NCBI RefSeq assembly: GCF_014287705.1
Contig: NZ_JACOOY010000004.1
Span: 124,001 to 188,000 of the forward strand
Direction: 5' to 3'
From: Dorea_D hominis
GTDB taxonomy: Bacteria; Bacillota; Clostridia; Lachnospirales; Lachnospiraceae
DNA: 64,000 nt
The notes below the pieces were generated by a model. The model was not told the DNA's origin. It saw only the letters and a program-made list of their open reading frames with translations, and searched no databases. Positions within the stretch are counted from its first letter, which is position 1; the number at the start of each line of letters is the position of its first letter. A program made the position numbers and the translations under genes. This document shows, in pieces, positions 16,847 through 25,503 of this stretch.

Positions 16847-17737
16847 TTATTTTACCTTGTTAATAGCATTTATCAGCCGCTTAACCTTAATGGACGGTTT
16901 TTTCGAATGAAGAATTCCAAACGGCATAGTATAATCCCACTCTACTGGAATGATTCTGATCAGTGGATGAACACTTTCCCAGCTCTTGAATGCCAGTAAT
17001 ACCTCATTATTGTTTTCGCATCGGTTAAATGCTTCTACATTGTACAGATTAAAGTCTACAATATTGATTTCAGGATGATTTTTCATCATATCATCCCTTA
17101 GCATATCGCCATAATAACTCCATCCTCTTCGCATGAGCATAAGATTTTCTCCAGCCAGATCATCAAGTGTAATTTTTTCTTTTTTTGCAAGCCTGTGATG
17201 AATTGATACCGCCACACAAAATGGTTCTCTTGAAATCTCAGTGCCATCACAGCCTCTGAGTTCAAGCATTGTTTCATCAAAGATTCCAGCTATCACATCA
17301 ATATTCTTTCCCATATTAGCCAGTATCTCTCTTGCATTCTCTGGTGTATTTTCAAATGTAATCAATTTAAACTTCATCTCCGGATATATTTTCTGTATCT
17401 TAGGCCAAAGTTCCACAAAAACTTCCGGTGGCGTCATCGGAGATATTCCAACACGAATGATTTCTTCATTATGATTCATTGCTTCCTGCGCCCGTATCAA
17501 CGATTCTTTTGAATATTGAATCAGATATTTTGCATCCTGATAGAGCGATTTACCAGCTTCCGTAATAATAAGACCTCTGTGTGTTCTTTCAAATAATTGC
17601 AAATCTAAGCTGTTTTCCAAAGAATTTATCTGTTTAATAACCGCAGGTGCACTTATATATAATTCTTCTGCCGCTTTACTAAAACTTCCAGCTTCTACAA
17701 CGCAGATAAATGTATCAAGTTGTGGATTATACATCAT
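16847..17737 (-). CDS. LysR family transcriptional regulator
   Basis: The 296-residue protein has an N-terminal LysR helix-turn-helix (FICVVEAGSFSKAAEELYIS and then APAVIKQINSLENSLDLQLF, residues about 5-60) and a two-lobed effector domain starting with EIIRVGISPMTPPEVF. I chose the ATG at 17737 because GAGGAG lies about 8 bases upstream. The longer frame runs through an rlmD remnant. It points the same way as the redox genes and heads the cluster, so it probably controls them in response to a small metabolite or redox signal. Confidence 0.9.
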   Translation of the reverse strand: MMYNPQLDTFICVVEAGSFSKAAEELYISAPAVIKQINSLENSLDLQLFERTHRGLIITEAGKSLYQDAKYLIQYSKESLIRAQEAMNHNEEIIRVGISPMTPPEVFVELWPKIQKIYPEMKFKLITFENTPENAREILANMGKNIDVIAGIFDETMLELRGCDGTEISREPFCVAVSIHHRLAKKEKITLDDLAGENLMLMRRGWSYYGDMLRDDMMKNHPEINIVDFNLYNVEAFNRCENNNEVLLAFKSWESVHPLIRIIPVEWDYTMPFGILHSKKPSIKVKRLINAINKVK

Positions 17738-17760
17738 GTAATTCACTCCTCTTTGTGATT

Positions 17761-18127
17761 TTAAATCATCTGAAATGCTTTCAGTGCCCCAATAATTGCC
17801 TCTTCTTTCTCCTTCGGACATTGTGGTTGCTTTGCTCCCTCTGACCTAGGAATATTAAAATTCTCCGCTAATTCAATTCCACACTTTCTCTTCACCTGTG
17901 CAATCTACAGATTAGATACCTTCATCCCATCATTATACTCTGCAACATACTTCTTTATCTCCTCATAAGTAGCCTGTCTACGCTCCGCTTCGGTCCGCGC
18001 TGGGCAAAGGTTCCCTGGACCTTTAGCGCCTCACAGCCGCCGTTAAATCCATCTCGTCCATGTCAGGTCTCACATTCACATGATGCTTCGCTTCGTGGAG
18101 TTTGGACAATAAACATACTGTCTCAAC
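17761..18127 (-). pseudogene. rlmD/rumA-type 3' remnant / attachment site 3
   Basis: From GTTGAGAC (18120-18127) the minus strand reads VETVCLLSKLHEAKHHV, then DMDEMDLTAA, and later RRQATYEEIKKYVAEYN, NLxIAQVKRKCGIELAEN and CPKEKEEAIIGALKAF before a TAA at 17761. This resembles the C-terminal extension of clostridial RlmD-like methyltransferases. It is damaged by an in-frame TAG (NL*IAQ) and a GC-rich insertion after DLTAA. The first part is read through as the last codons of the recombinase gene. Confidence 0.7.
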
Positions 18128-19771
18128 GGTACTTTCGTTGTCCCAACAAAGTTCCTGTGTCTCTCTGTCTCCAAAATACACCGGAAAACGGAACTTCATG
18201 TGCTTCAGGAATCTGCCATCTGGCTGCTCCTGCTCGTAAATGTCCACCTGTTCTACAAAGCTGTTAAGAAATTCTTTCTTCTCCAGGTCGGTGAACTTAT
18301 CATATAGTTTATCAAAATATAAAAGAAATTGATAGACGTTTTCTTCTGATATTTTCTGTTGCCGGATATTCAACAGGCGGTTCTTGACTTCTTCTATACT
18401 GTTCTCCACGCCTTCAATCTCATCATACAAACGGTATAACCTTGTCTCCATATCCTGATATTTCTTCTCATAAAATTTATCCATGATATCCAGTCTATCC
18501 ATCTGCTGTCCAAGTCTTGCTTTTGCTCCGGTCAGCTGCCTGTGCTGTTTTTCCAGTCTTTCAATCTCTTTTTCTATTTCTTCTGTATCTATTCTTGAAC
18601 CGATTTTATTCAGAATTGCTTCTTCAAATTTCGGATTCTTCACCAGCTTCCGAATAACTTCTTCCACTGCATTGTTAATCTTCTCCTCGCTCCATTGTTT
18701 ACGATATCCACATTTATGACCATCTACCAGGCGACGATGCTTGCAGGCATAATAGAAATAATCCTTATATAAGGTTCCGTCTTTCTTTTTCTTTCGGTTC
18801 ACGTTTCCATACATACCGCTTCCACATAACGGACATCTCAATATTCCGGATAAAATATGCTCATGATCGAGGCTATGTATCTTTTCATATTTCACACCTG
18901 TTTTTTCCCGTTTTTGATGAGCCAGCTCCCAGTCTGTTTCCGAAATAATCCCTTCATGGATACCATCGTGCAGCATATAATTTTCCTGCTTTACAATGCG
19001 ATATTCATTTCTTGTACCAGAAACTTTCTCGTTTTTCCTTCGTCCATAAACCAGCTTTCCACAGTATACCGGATTATCCAGAACGCCTTTTATAAATGAT
19101 GCGGCAAATGCGTCCAGTGTATTATTCTGTCGTTTTTTCTTTTTATATCCATGCTGGTTCAGCCATGAAGCAATCGCAGAGATTCCCATATTGGTATGAA
19201 TAAATTTATCATAGATCAAACGAATAATTTCCGCTTCATCCTCTGCAATCTGCAATTCTCCATTTACCAATTCATAGCCATATGGAGCAAATCCACCGTT
19301 CCATTTTCCTTCCCTGGCTTTCTGCTTACGTCCCTCCATTGTCTGAACAAGGATATTCTCCCGTTCAATCTCTGCCACCGCAGACAGAACAGAAATCATC
19401 TGCTTTCCACTATCTTTTGAGCTGTCAATTCCATCTTCAACACAGATCAGATTCACTCCAAAATCCTGCATCCGCTGCAAAGAATTTAAAACATCTGCCG
19501 CATTACGACCAAATCTGGAAAGCTTGAACACCAGTACAAACTGCACCTCATCTGTGCCATTCTCAATATTATCCAACATTCTCTGAAATTCCGGTCTGCC
19601 CTCTACGCTCTTTCCAGATTTACCTTCATCGGAATACTCATTTACGATTTCCATGTTCTGAAATTCCGCATATCTCTTGAGTTTTTCTTTCTGAGCATCC
19701 AGACTGTAGCCATCTACCTGCATGGTTGTGGATACTCTGGTATAGGTATCACATTTTATCTTTTTATTCAC
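18023..19771 (-). CDS. Large serine recombinase (integrase)
   Basis: The protein has about 582 residues from a GTG at 19771, just after GGAGGAAAA and overlapping the end of the helicase gene. The catalytic domain has TYTRVSTTMQVDGYSLDAQ, whose Ser is the nucleophile, and KLSRFGRNAADVLNSL. A recombinase domain follows, then a zinc ribbon (CPLCGSGMYGN with the later CGYRKQW) and a long coiled coil. The last 35 codons lie beyond GTTGAGAC and belong to the rlmD target sequence. The C-terminus is therefore supplied by the attachment site. It moves the small element that also carries the primase-helicase. Confidence 0.92.
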   Translation of the reverse strand: MNKKIKCDTYTRVSTTMQVDGYSLDAQKEKLKRYAEFQNMEIVNEYSDEGKSGKSVEGRPEFQRMLDNIENGTDEVQFVLVFKLSRFGRNAADVLNSLQRMQDFGVNLICVEDGIDSSKDSGKQMISVLSAVAEIERENILVQTMEGRKQKAREGKWNGGFAPYGYELVNGELQIAEDEAEIIRLIYDKFIHTNMGISAIASWLNQHGYKKKKRQNNTLDAFAASFIKGVLDNPVYCGKLVYGRRKNEKVSGTRNEYRIVKQENYMLHDGIHEGIISETDWELAHQKREKTGVKYEKIHSLDHEHILSGILRCPLCGSGMYGNVNRKKKKDGTLYKDYFYYACKHRRLVDGHKCGYRKQWSEEKINNAVEEVIRKLVKNPKFEEAILNKIGSRIDTEEIEKEIERLEKQHRQLTGAKARLGQQMDRLDIMDKFYEKKYQDMETRLYRLYDEIEGVENSIEEVKNRLLNIRQQKISEENVYQFLLYFDKLYDKFTDLEKKEFLNSFVEQVDIYEQEQPDGRFLKHMKFRFPVYFGDRETQELCWDNESTVETVCLLSKLHEAKHHVNVRPDMDEMDLTAAVRR

Positions 19772-22745
19772 TTTTCCTCCTCTCCTCAGAACATCCCAAA
19801 GCAATTTCCAACAATTCCGTTGCAACTTGTGAATTTCTGATACGCATTAAGTTATCCCAGACATCAGCTTTTCCAAGTAGATTCATCCCGCCATGCCATA
19901 CTATTTCATCATCAATAACGGCAAAACATTCTTCTACTTCTGTTCTTGTTATCACATTTATTCCTACCAATTGCATTGCTCTGATTAATTCATAACATAC
20001 ATCTGACTTTGCGTAAGTAATATCTTCCGGATCTGTTGTAATAACAGTGACCTTTACCCCTACTTCCTGTCTCTTCTTGATTAGTAATAAAAATCTGTCA
20101 ATTTTATCCTGTCTGATATCCGGACTGGAAATTACCACCATTTTTTCTGACTCTACAATATCTTGCTCGAATTTTTCGGTATAATTTACAGAATCAAATA
20201 TTGCATTTATTATTTGTTTAGGTTGCAACTCTTGTGTCCAGATTGAAAATCCTGTCTTCCTGTATGTTCTCAATCTTTTTGCATACATTTTATCAAAATA
20301 ACGCACATGCGAATCAATATAATCATACACATAAACGGCTTCTTTTCCGACATAATCTCTGTTTAATCTACCTACATACTGTTCCAAGCGTCCTTCAAAA
20401 GATACAGGTGCTGCAAGCATTAATACATCCAGTCTTGGGAAATCAAACCCTTCTCCTATTTTCTGACCAGTTGCCACCAAAATAAGCGATTCATTTTCAG
20501 GTATCTGCTTTAATTTTACTCTTATTTCAGCATTTTCCTTATCCGAATTATCCCCATATAGAAGGAATACATGATCTGCTTTTTCCTTTAAGGCATCATG
20601 TAAAAATTTTGCATGTTCCTTAAATCTTGTTAAAATTACAGGAGTTTGTTTTCTTGCAACACAAGTTATAACATCATCTATAATCATTTCATTGCGCACC
20701 TTACTGGTACTAATCAAATTATATGCTTTATTAATATTATCCTTGCTTTCTGCAGTATCAACTACTCTTGTATATCTTGGGACAAAATAATGTCCAATCC
20801 CTTGCTCCTTAGCCCTCTCCAATGCAGTAAATCTATGTCTCAAAGGTCCTAACAGCATATAGATGATCCGATCAAGACTGTCACCACGTTTAGGTGTAGC
20901 AGAAACACCATATACGTATTTTGCATTTATTTTCTGCAATAATTCCATAGATGTGTTAGAAGCTGCGTGATGACATTCATCCATAATTACCATTCCGTAA
21001 GAATTAATCCGTTCATTAAATTTTCCTCTGCTGTACATTGAACCAACCATTGCAACATCTATAATCCCTGTCAATGTATTTTTATTTCCGTGCAAAACGC
21101 CTATCACACTATTTCTTTTTTTCTTTCTTCCTGTTTTTGTTTCATATTCCGGTGGTTCTTCTCTTATCTCTAAGAAATGATTCAATTCATCAACCCACTG
21201 ATTAAGCAAATCTTTACTTTGCAGCAAAATGAGCGTATTTACTTTTCGCTCTGCAATAAGGTAACTACATACTACAGTCTTTCCAAATGCAGTTGCCGCA
21301 CTCAAAACCCCATCTGAATGTGATAATAATTTTTCTGCTGCTAATTCCTGTTGCATTCGCAAATCACCTTTAAAAGATACTCTGATAGGTTGTCCTGTTT
21401 CTCTTTGATCTGAAACATCAACTGAAATGCCTGCTTTTTCACATTCCTGTATAATATTTTCCCGCAGTCCTCTCGGAATCTGTATATATCCATCTATATC
21501 CTTACCTAAATATACAGCACTGAAATTATAATAATTAGAATATCCCAGCCTTTTATTTTTGTAAAATTCCGGATTATCAAATGCCGCCAAACTACGGACC
21601 TGATTTTGTATTCTTGGCATAAGATTCAGAGTATCAATATAAACTCCATTGCCCAATACCATATGAAGCTTGCCCACAACATCTGACTTACAAAACTCAC
21701 ATTTCTTCTTCCATGGTTTTGGTCTGACATTCTTCTCAATATTAGTAAGCGTTCCTCTGACTTCTGCTAATTCTACCTGCCATTTTGCCATGCATTGTTC
21801 AACATCTTCTATTCCCAGCTTTTTTGTTTTATTGAAAAGAGCATCCCATTGATCAGGATATGCATTCCAATTTTCATCTACAAAAGCACTATTTCCATTT
21901 TTAAGTGCCTGCCCCTGTAATGGCAATGCAATCAAATTACCTATGCTGCTTGCCACATCCTGCGAAGGATACATTCTATCATAATAATGAAAAGATTTCA
22001 GATTGATGGAAGTTGAACCCTTGTCTAACAGGAGAAATCCAAAATTCCTTGCTGTTGCCGCAGGTATTGCCTTTTTAAAGAAAATCCATACATGGGCACC
22101 TTTTCCAGATCGAGATCTCTCAACTAAAGGTCTGATACCATTAAGCTCACACATTTTTCTAAGCGCATCCACTTCTTTATGCCACTCATTATCCGTATTT
22201 GCAAAGTCCGTAACCTCTGCTCCTTTTTCGTGATTATCAAAATCAAATACAATAAATCTGCATGTTCCATTTGGCAGTAAAGGATATACACCTATTACAT
22301 CTGATCCATCTTCTTTTGTGCCTAACAAATGAGCAATTATTTTTTTTACATCCAGACTTATCCATTTGGTATTTTCACATTCATCACAAAATACCTTCTC
22401 TTTACGTTGTTTAGGACAAAGCCGGTCATTCCAACGATTTGCACATTGTGGAAAATCCCCCCCGTTCTTTCCCCGTCTGGCATATACATCTTCTCTTCCC
22501 CAAAACATCGAAAAGAAATGTATTGCCATTTTCTCTGTAATATACGGTGGATTTACAATACGATTTCCTTGATCCAGGTCATATTCTTCTGCACTTTCTA
22601 TTTTTTCTTCAAAAGGATTCACCTCTTCATATGAAATGCCTGCTTTCTTCAATTTATCTTTTAATATCTTGTTCTCATATTCAAGCAACCTAACCATCTT
22701 TCTCAATGAATCCGCATCATATGCTTCTATGTTCAAACCTTCCAC
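19764..22745 (-). CDS. AEP primase - DEAD/DEAH helicase - PLD-like fusion (TOTE-type)
   Basis: The 993-residue protein has these parts in order. There is an N-terminal coiled coil (8-40), a Cys cluster at 101, 110, 120 and 123, and an archaeo-eukaryotic primase domain with FDFD (Asp168/170), SGKGAHVW (His218) and DRMYPSQD. A superfamily 2 helicase follows with ATAFGKT (Lys489), DECHH (about 590), SATP and QYVGRLNR. The C-terminal domain is PLD-like with VIDDEIVWHGGMNLLG. This matches proteins annotated with the TOTE-conflict-system primase domain. It may prime or repair DNA of the element or act in defence. It starts at GTG with a weak ribosome site, and its stop overlaps the recombinase start. 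Confidence 0.88.
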   Translation of the reverse strand: MEGLNIEAYDADSLRKMVRLLEYENKILKDKLKKAGISYEEVNPFEEKIESAEEYDLDQGNRIVNPPYITEKMAIHFFSMFWGREDVYARRGKNGGDFPQCANRWNDRLCPKQRKEKVFCDECENTKWISLDVKKIIAHLLGTKEDGSDVIGVYPLLPNGTCRFIVFDFDNHEKGAEVTDFANTDNEWHKEVDALRKMCELNGIRPLVERSRSGKGAHVWIFFKKAIPAATARNFGFLLLDKGSTSINLKSFHYYDRMYPSQDVASSIGNLIALPLQGQALKNGNSAFVDENWNAYPDQWDALFNKTKKLGIEDVEQCMAKWQVELAEVRGTLTNIEKNVRPKPWKKKCEFCKSDVVGKLHMVLGNGVYIDTLNLMPRIQNQVRSLAAFDNPEFYKNKRLGYSNYYNFSAVYLGKDIDGYIQIPRGLRENIIQECEKAGISVDVSDQRETGQPIRVSFKGDLRMQQELAAEKLLSHSDGVLSAATAFGKTVVCSYLIAERKVNTLILLQSKDLLNQWVDELNHFLEIREEPPEYETKTGRKKKRNSVIGVLHGNKNTLTGIIDVAMVGSMYSRGKFNERINSYGMVIMDECHHAASNTSMELLQKINAKYVYGVSATPKRGDSLDRIIYMLLGPLRHRFTALERAKEQGIGHYFVPRYTRVVDTAESKDNINKAYNLISTSKVRNEMIIDDVITCVARKQTPVILTRFKEHAKFLHDALKEKADHVFLLYGDNSDKENAEIRVKLKQIPENESLILVATGQKIGEGFDFPRLDVLMLAAPVSFEGRLEQYVGRLNRDYVGKEAVYVYDYIDSHVRYFDKMYAKRLRTYRKTGFSIWTQELQPKQIINAIFDSVNYTEKFEQDIVESEKMVVISSPDIRQDKIDRFLLLIKKRQEVGVKVTVITTDPEDITYAKSDVCYELIRAMQLVGINVITRTEVEECFAVIDDEIVWHGGMNLLGKADVWDNLMRIRNSQVATELLEIALGCSEERRKSE

Positions 22746-22840
22746 CTACAATTCTTATCATTTCGTAATATAACCTTTATTTTGTGTCCCAACTTTATTT
22801 TAATACTTGTACCAACTATTTCCAATACTTATTTTTTCTA

Positions 22841-22869
22841 TTGACGCATTTCTCTGTCGATCGTATAAT
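22841..22869 (+). promoter_or_regulatory. Sigma-A promoter
   Basis: TTGACG (22841-22846) and TATAAT (22864-22869) are separated by 17 bp. The promoter lies 37 bp before the ATG of the 61-residue protein, with GAGGAGGTG between. Confidence 0.85.
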
Positions 22870-22905
22870 TAATACACAAAAAACCCGAAAAGAGGAGGTG
22901 TTCGT

Positions 22906-23091
22906 ATGGCTACTTCAAGTATTACTCATAATTTTGTCATATCCAATCCAAACAGCGTAAAACTTTTTATTGCAGCGATTGGCGAAGCCGACCGTGACCG
23001 CACACCAAAGCAGACACTTCCCGGACGTCAGTTGACAAACCCACAAGAAATCTTATCTTTAATGTCAAAAAGAAAAAAAACAAACTCTTAA
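22906..23091 (+). CDS. Small hypothetical protein, 61 residues
   Basis: A near-consensus promoter, a GAGGAGGTG ribosome site and a strong terminator at 23111 make this a convincing single-gene unit. The sequence ITHNFVISNPNSVKLFIAAI followed by a basic tail LMSKRKKTNS suggests a small folded, possibly nucleic-acid-binding protein. I do not recognise the family. It diverges from the primase-helicase gene and converges on the Abi gene. An accessory or regulatory role in the element is possible. Confidence 0.75.
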   Translation: MATSSITHNFVISNPNSVKLFIAAIGEADRDRTPKQTLPGRQLTNPQEILSLMSKRKKTNS

Positions 23092-23110
23092 ATATTAAAA
23101 TTCTTCAATA

Positions 23111-23160
23111 AAAAATCCTCTAAGACAATAGGTGTTTCACTATCTCTTAGAGGATTTTTT
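23111..23160. terminator. Bidirectional terminator
   Basis: AAAAATCCTCTAAGA and TCTTAGAGGATTTTTT form a perfect 15-bp stem with A- and T-runs on the outer sides. It serves both the 61-residue protein gene (plus) and the Abi gene (minus). Confidence 0.85.
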
Positions 23161-24102
23161 TTAATTTAAATGGTATCTGGTAATATTTTTCCAATTTTTC
23201 GGGAAACCCATTTTATTCAATAATTCAGCTTCACTTATATGCTCTACTTCTCTGTTTACTCGGTCAATCTCTTTTATAAGCTTTCTTTTAAATTCCAGAA
23301 AATCTTTTCCAGGTAATAGATATCTAAAAGCAATCACCACAGCAAACAAATCTTGTTTTCCTTTTTCGTACTGATTACCGCTCTGTGGTAATGAAAGTTT
23401 TTTATGAAGCGGTGTATCCGCAATAGCATCTACTGTTCTGTATGTAAACAGTCGTTCCCCATGGGCACATACATTCCTATACTTAGTGAGAACAGATAGA
23501 AACTGTTCCATCTGATGCTGATTCAAAGGTTCAAAGTTTTTTGATACTTTTGATTTTAAGGACTGCGGAAACACTCGGAACATTTTTGATAAGTTTCCAA
23601 ACGTAAGTACATTTGCCAAAACCCATAATGGAATTTCACCATAGGTCTTGCGGTAATAGTTGATATATGTATAATCTGTGGTCGTTGTTGCCCGTTTCAA
23701 GGTCGCTATCAACTTTACGATTGTTGCATGATTTCTTTTTGTATTTACATAATTATTAGCATCCAGGTACTGCTTCTGCTCTGCTCCATACATTTCAGTA
23801 AAATAGTATGACATCAAAGAACGCATCTGTCGCTCAATCTGCAGTAAATATTTAAAGAACAACTCTCTAAGCTCTGCATCAAACTTATACAGACTGACTA
23901 TTTCTTCAAAACTTGTTCCTGCTTTATATTTTTTTGTGTTTGATATTCTAAAAAGATGTTTATATCCTCCCATAAGAGGAAAATATCCTATTTGGCGTAA
24001 CATCTCTTCCGCATATTCTCTGTCTTTTATTTTTATTCCCTTTTCATCACTGATCCAGGAAACCTGGTCACTAAAAGAAGAGAATTTTTTCGGTGTCTGC
24101 AT
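23161..24102 (-). CDS. Abi family protein (AbiF/AbiD-like HEPN)
   Basis: The 313-residue protein is of the Abi_2 abortive-infection family. Matching parts include DREYAEEMLRQIGYFPLMGG, LRELFFKYLLQIERQMRSL, GEIPLWVLANVLTFGNLSKM and the HEPN ribonuclease-type motif R-NVCA-H in TKYRNVCAHGERL. Such proteins block phage growth, probably by cutting RNA. The ATG at 24102 follows AAGGAG by 7 bases. Upstream lie a sigma-A promoter and a compact hairpin RNA, an arrangement known for abiF genes. It lies inside the recombinase/primase-helicase element. Confidence 0.85.
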   Translation of the reverse strand: MQTPKKFSSFSDQVSWISDEKGIKIKDREYAEEMLRQIGYFPLMGGYKHLFRISNTKKYKAGTSFEEIVSLYKFDAELRELFFKYLLQIERQMRSLMSYYFTEMYGAEQKQYLDANNYVNTKRNHATIVKLIATLKRATTTTDYTYINYYRKTYGEIPLWVLANVLTFGNLSKMFRVFPQSLKSKVSKNFEPLNQHQMEQFLSVLTKYRNVCAHGERLFTYRTVDAIADTPLHKKLSLPQSGNQYEKGKQDLFAVVIAFRYLLPGKDFLEFKRKLIKEIDRVNREVEHISEAELLNKMGFPKNWKNITRYHLN

Positions 24103-24119
24103 CTCATTTCTCCTTAAAA

Positions 24120-24188
24120 CAAAAGAGGGAGAGACCCGCAGGCTCTCCCCCGCCTGTAGGCTTCGCAAGTTTCTACAGAACGATCACT
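24120..24188 (-). ncRNA. Structured leader RNA of Abi gene (abiF-RNA-like)
   Basis: On the minus strand two stems follow the promoter. The first is CTGTAG/CTACAG (24178-24173 with 24159-24154). The second is GGGAGAG/CTCTCCC (24149-24143 with 24133-24127) with the loop CCTGCGGGT. The loop's CCTG can pair with CAGG just upstream of the second stem, overlapping stem 1, so an alternative fold or pseudoknot is possible. CTCTTTTGTTTT follows, which would allow partial termination before the Abi ribosome site. A conserved abiF RNA motif upstream of abiF genes is described in the literature; membership here is inferred from position and shape. Confidence 0.6.
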
Positions 24189-24194
24189 GAGCTT

Positions 24195-24223
24195 AGTATA
24201 CGTCATTTTAAATGTTCTGTCAA
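24195..24223 (-). promoter_or_regulatory. Promoter for leader RNA and Abi gene
   Basis: On the minus strand TTGACA (24223-24218) and TATACT (24200-24195) are 17 bp apart, close to the sigma-A consensus. Transcription would start near 24188, about 10 bases before the first hairpin. Confidence 0.8.
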
Positions 24224-24367
24224 TATGCCAAAACATTCTCTGTCATATCAGCCCAAAATTATTTTATGCTATTTTTCTCCAAATTATCATTCTTTTTTAT
24301 CAGCTTTTAAAATTTATTCGATTTAAAAATACATGAAAAAGCGACAGTCTGATTTACATTTTGTATT

Positions 24368-24502
24368 TCAGGAAACTGCCGCTTCTTTTTCTTCTTTATT
24401 CTGTTTTTCTTCCTCCAACTCCCGGAGGACTTCTTCGCCGTACTTATCAATCATCCGTACCAGAAAATCAATGCACCGCTCAAATTCAATATTCTGTTGC
24501 AT
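24368..24502 (-). CDS. Small acidic protein, 44 residues
   Basis: The frame starts at an ATG 5 bases after GGGAGGAG. It encodes FERCIDFLVRMIDKYGEEVL followed by a Glu/Lys-rich tail. It is helical and acidic. I do not recognise the family, though similar short proteins are common in mobile regions of this group. It points away from the plus-strand gene at 24643. Confidence 0.55.
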   Translation of the reverse strand: MQQNIEFERCIDFLVRMIDKYGEEVLRELEEEKQNKEEKEAAVS

Positions 24503-24642
24503 AAGCTCCTCCCGTTATTGTTGATCTGAGCTTATTTTACAGAACCTGCCGGAAAACCACATTGAATAGAAATTAATTGAATCGATGCGATTTTTCTTCT
24601 ATTAGCACTTGCTAAAAAAATCATATCAGCGAAAGTAATCAA

Positions 24643-25125
24643 ATGAGTCAGCCTGATTTTTTATACGAATTATTTGAAGATTTTATGGATGATCCGGCAA
24701 ATCAGGATTTTTCTATGGATAATGGTCTGGTTTGTCGTTGGCTGACCGGTCAAGCAAAGATCAGTCCCAAAATATCTGCCTATTATTCCAAACCCAGTAA
24801 TCAGAAAAAGCTGGCAGAACAGCAGGAACCCGAAAGAGGAATCTCCGAATTGCAAAAATTATCCGGCATCATCAAGGAATACCATTCCGATGACTGTCTG
24901 GATTATGCCAAAGTACAGGAAACCCTTGGAACCATTTATCTGATGACGGCCAATCTTCCTCAAGCCAAAACACATTTTAAAAAAGCTTTCAAAATATATG
25001 AAAAGATCTGGGCTGATGAGCCAGAAATGATTGAAGCAAAATATCAGGAGATTCAGGAGTTATATCCACAAGTTGGTTCCTTTCTTGGACAACAGATATC
25101 AAGTTCTTTAACAAAACAGGCATAA
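24643..25125 (+). CDS. Hypothetical protein with TPR-like C-terminus
   Basis: The 160-residue protein has an acidic N-terminal part, LFEDFMDDPANQDFSMDNG followed by VCRWLTGQAKISPKISAYYS, which resembles the start of Lachnospiraceae regulator-like proteins. The C-terminal part (DYAKVQETLGTIYLMTANLP, then QAKTHFKKAFKIYEKIW) has the spacing of a tetratricopeptide repeat. The two halves are joined by a short low-complexity segment and may come from different genes. The ATG has no strong ribosome site. A regulatory or binding role is likely, but the function is not known. Confidence 0.55.
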   Translation: MSQPDFLYELFEDFMDDPANQDFSMDNGLVCRWLTGQAKISPKISAYYSKPSNQKKLAEQQEPERGISELQKLSGIIKEYHSDDCLDYAKVQETLGTIYLMTANLPQAKTHFKKAFKIYEKIWADEPEMIEAKYQEIQELYPQVGSFLGQQISSSLTKQA

Positions 25126-25130
25126 TTTTG

Positions 25131-25151
25131 CGGCGGACAAATTGTCCGCCG
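25131..25151 (+). terminator. Hairpin after TPR-like gene
   Basis: CGGCGGACAA and TTGTCCGCCG are perfect 10-bp arms around a single A, directly after the stop codon. The T-run is weak (TTGCTTTAC), so termination may be partial. Confidence 0.5.
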
Positions 25152-25199
25152 TTGCTTTACTATCACTTTTGGTAGAAAGTATTTTCATGCTAATAATCA

Positions 25200-25385
25200 T
25201 TAACGCTCTATGCTACTGATTTTTTTACTAATGGTCAATTGAATGATAAGGAGCGTCTATACGATGGGGATCTTCTTGATTACAAGGATGATGACAAAGA
25301 TGACCATAGTTTTACTGAAAAATGGAAATCTCTGATACCAATGCTTACGGCATTATGTACGTGGAGAGAAGAACCCAGGGAATAA
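25200..25385 (+). pseudogene. Unidentified gene fragment
   Basis: A start-less plus-strand frame reads LYATDFFTNGQLNDKERLYD, then FTEKWKSLIPMLTALCTWR, to a TAA at about 25383. It looks like the C-terminal end of a protein whose 5' part is lost. The family is unknown. The rest of the stretch to 25503 shows no gene. Confidence 0.35.
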
Positions 25386-25503
25386 AACTTATTCGTAATT
25401 TACATAAAAATGCAGGCAGAAGCAATCTTGAAAGTTTTCCTGCTTATATCATTATTAAAAATAGGGGAATTTTTACAGCCCCGAGTTTGTTCATATACAT
25501 TCA

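Noticed and set aside
25280..25310. Sequence encoding DYKDDDKDD, resembling the FLAG tag
   Set aside because: It differs from the tag (DYKDDDDK) and lies inside a natural-looking acidic gene fragment without vector sequence; coincidence.
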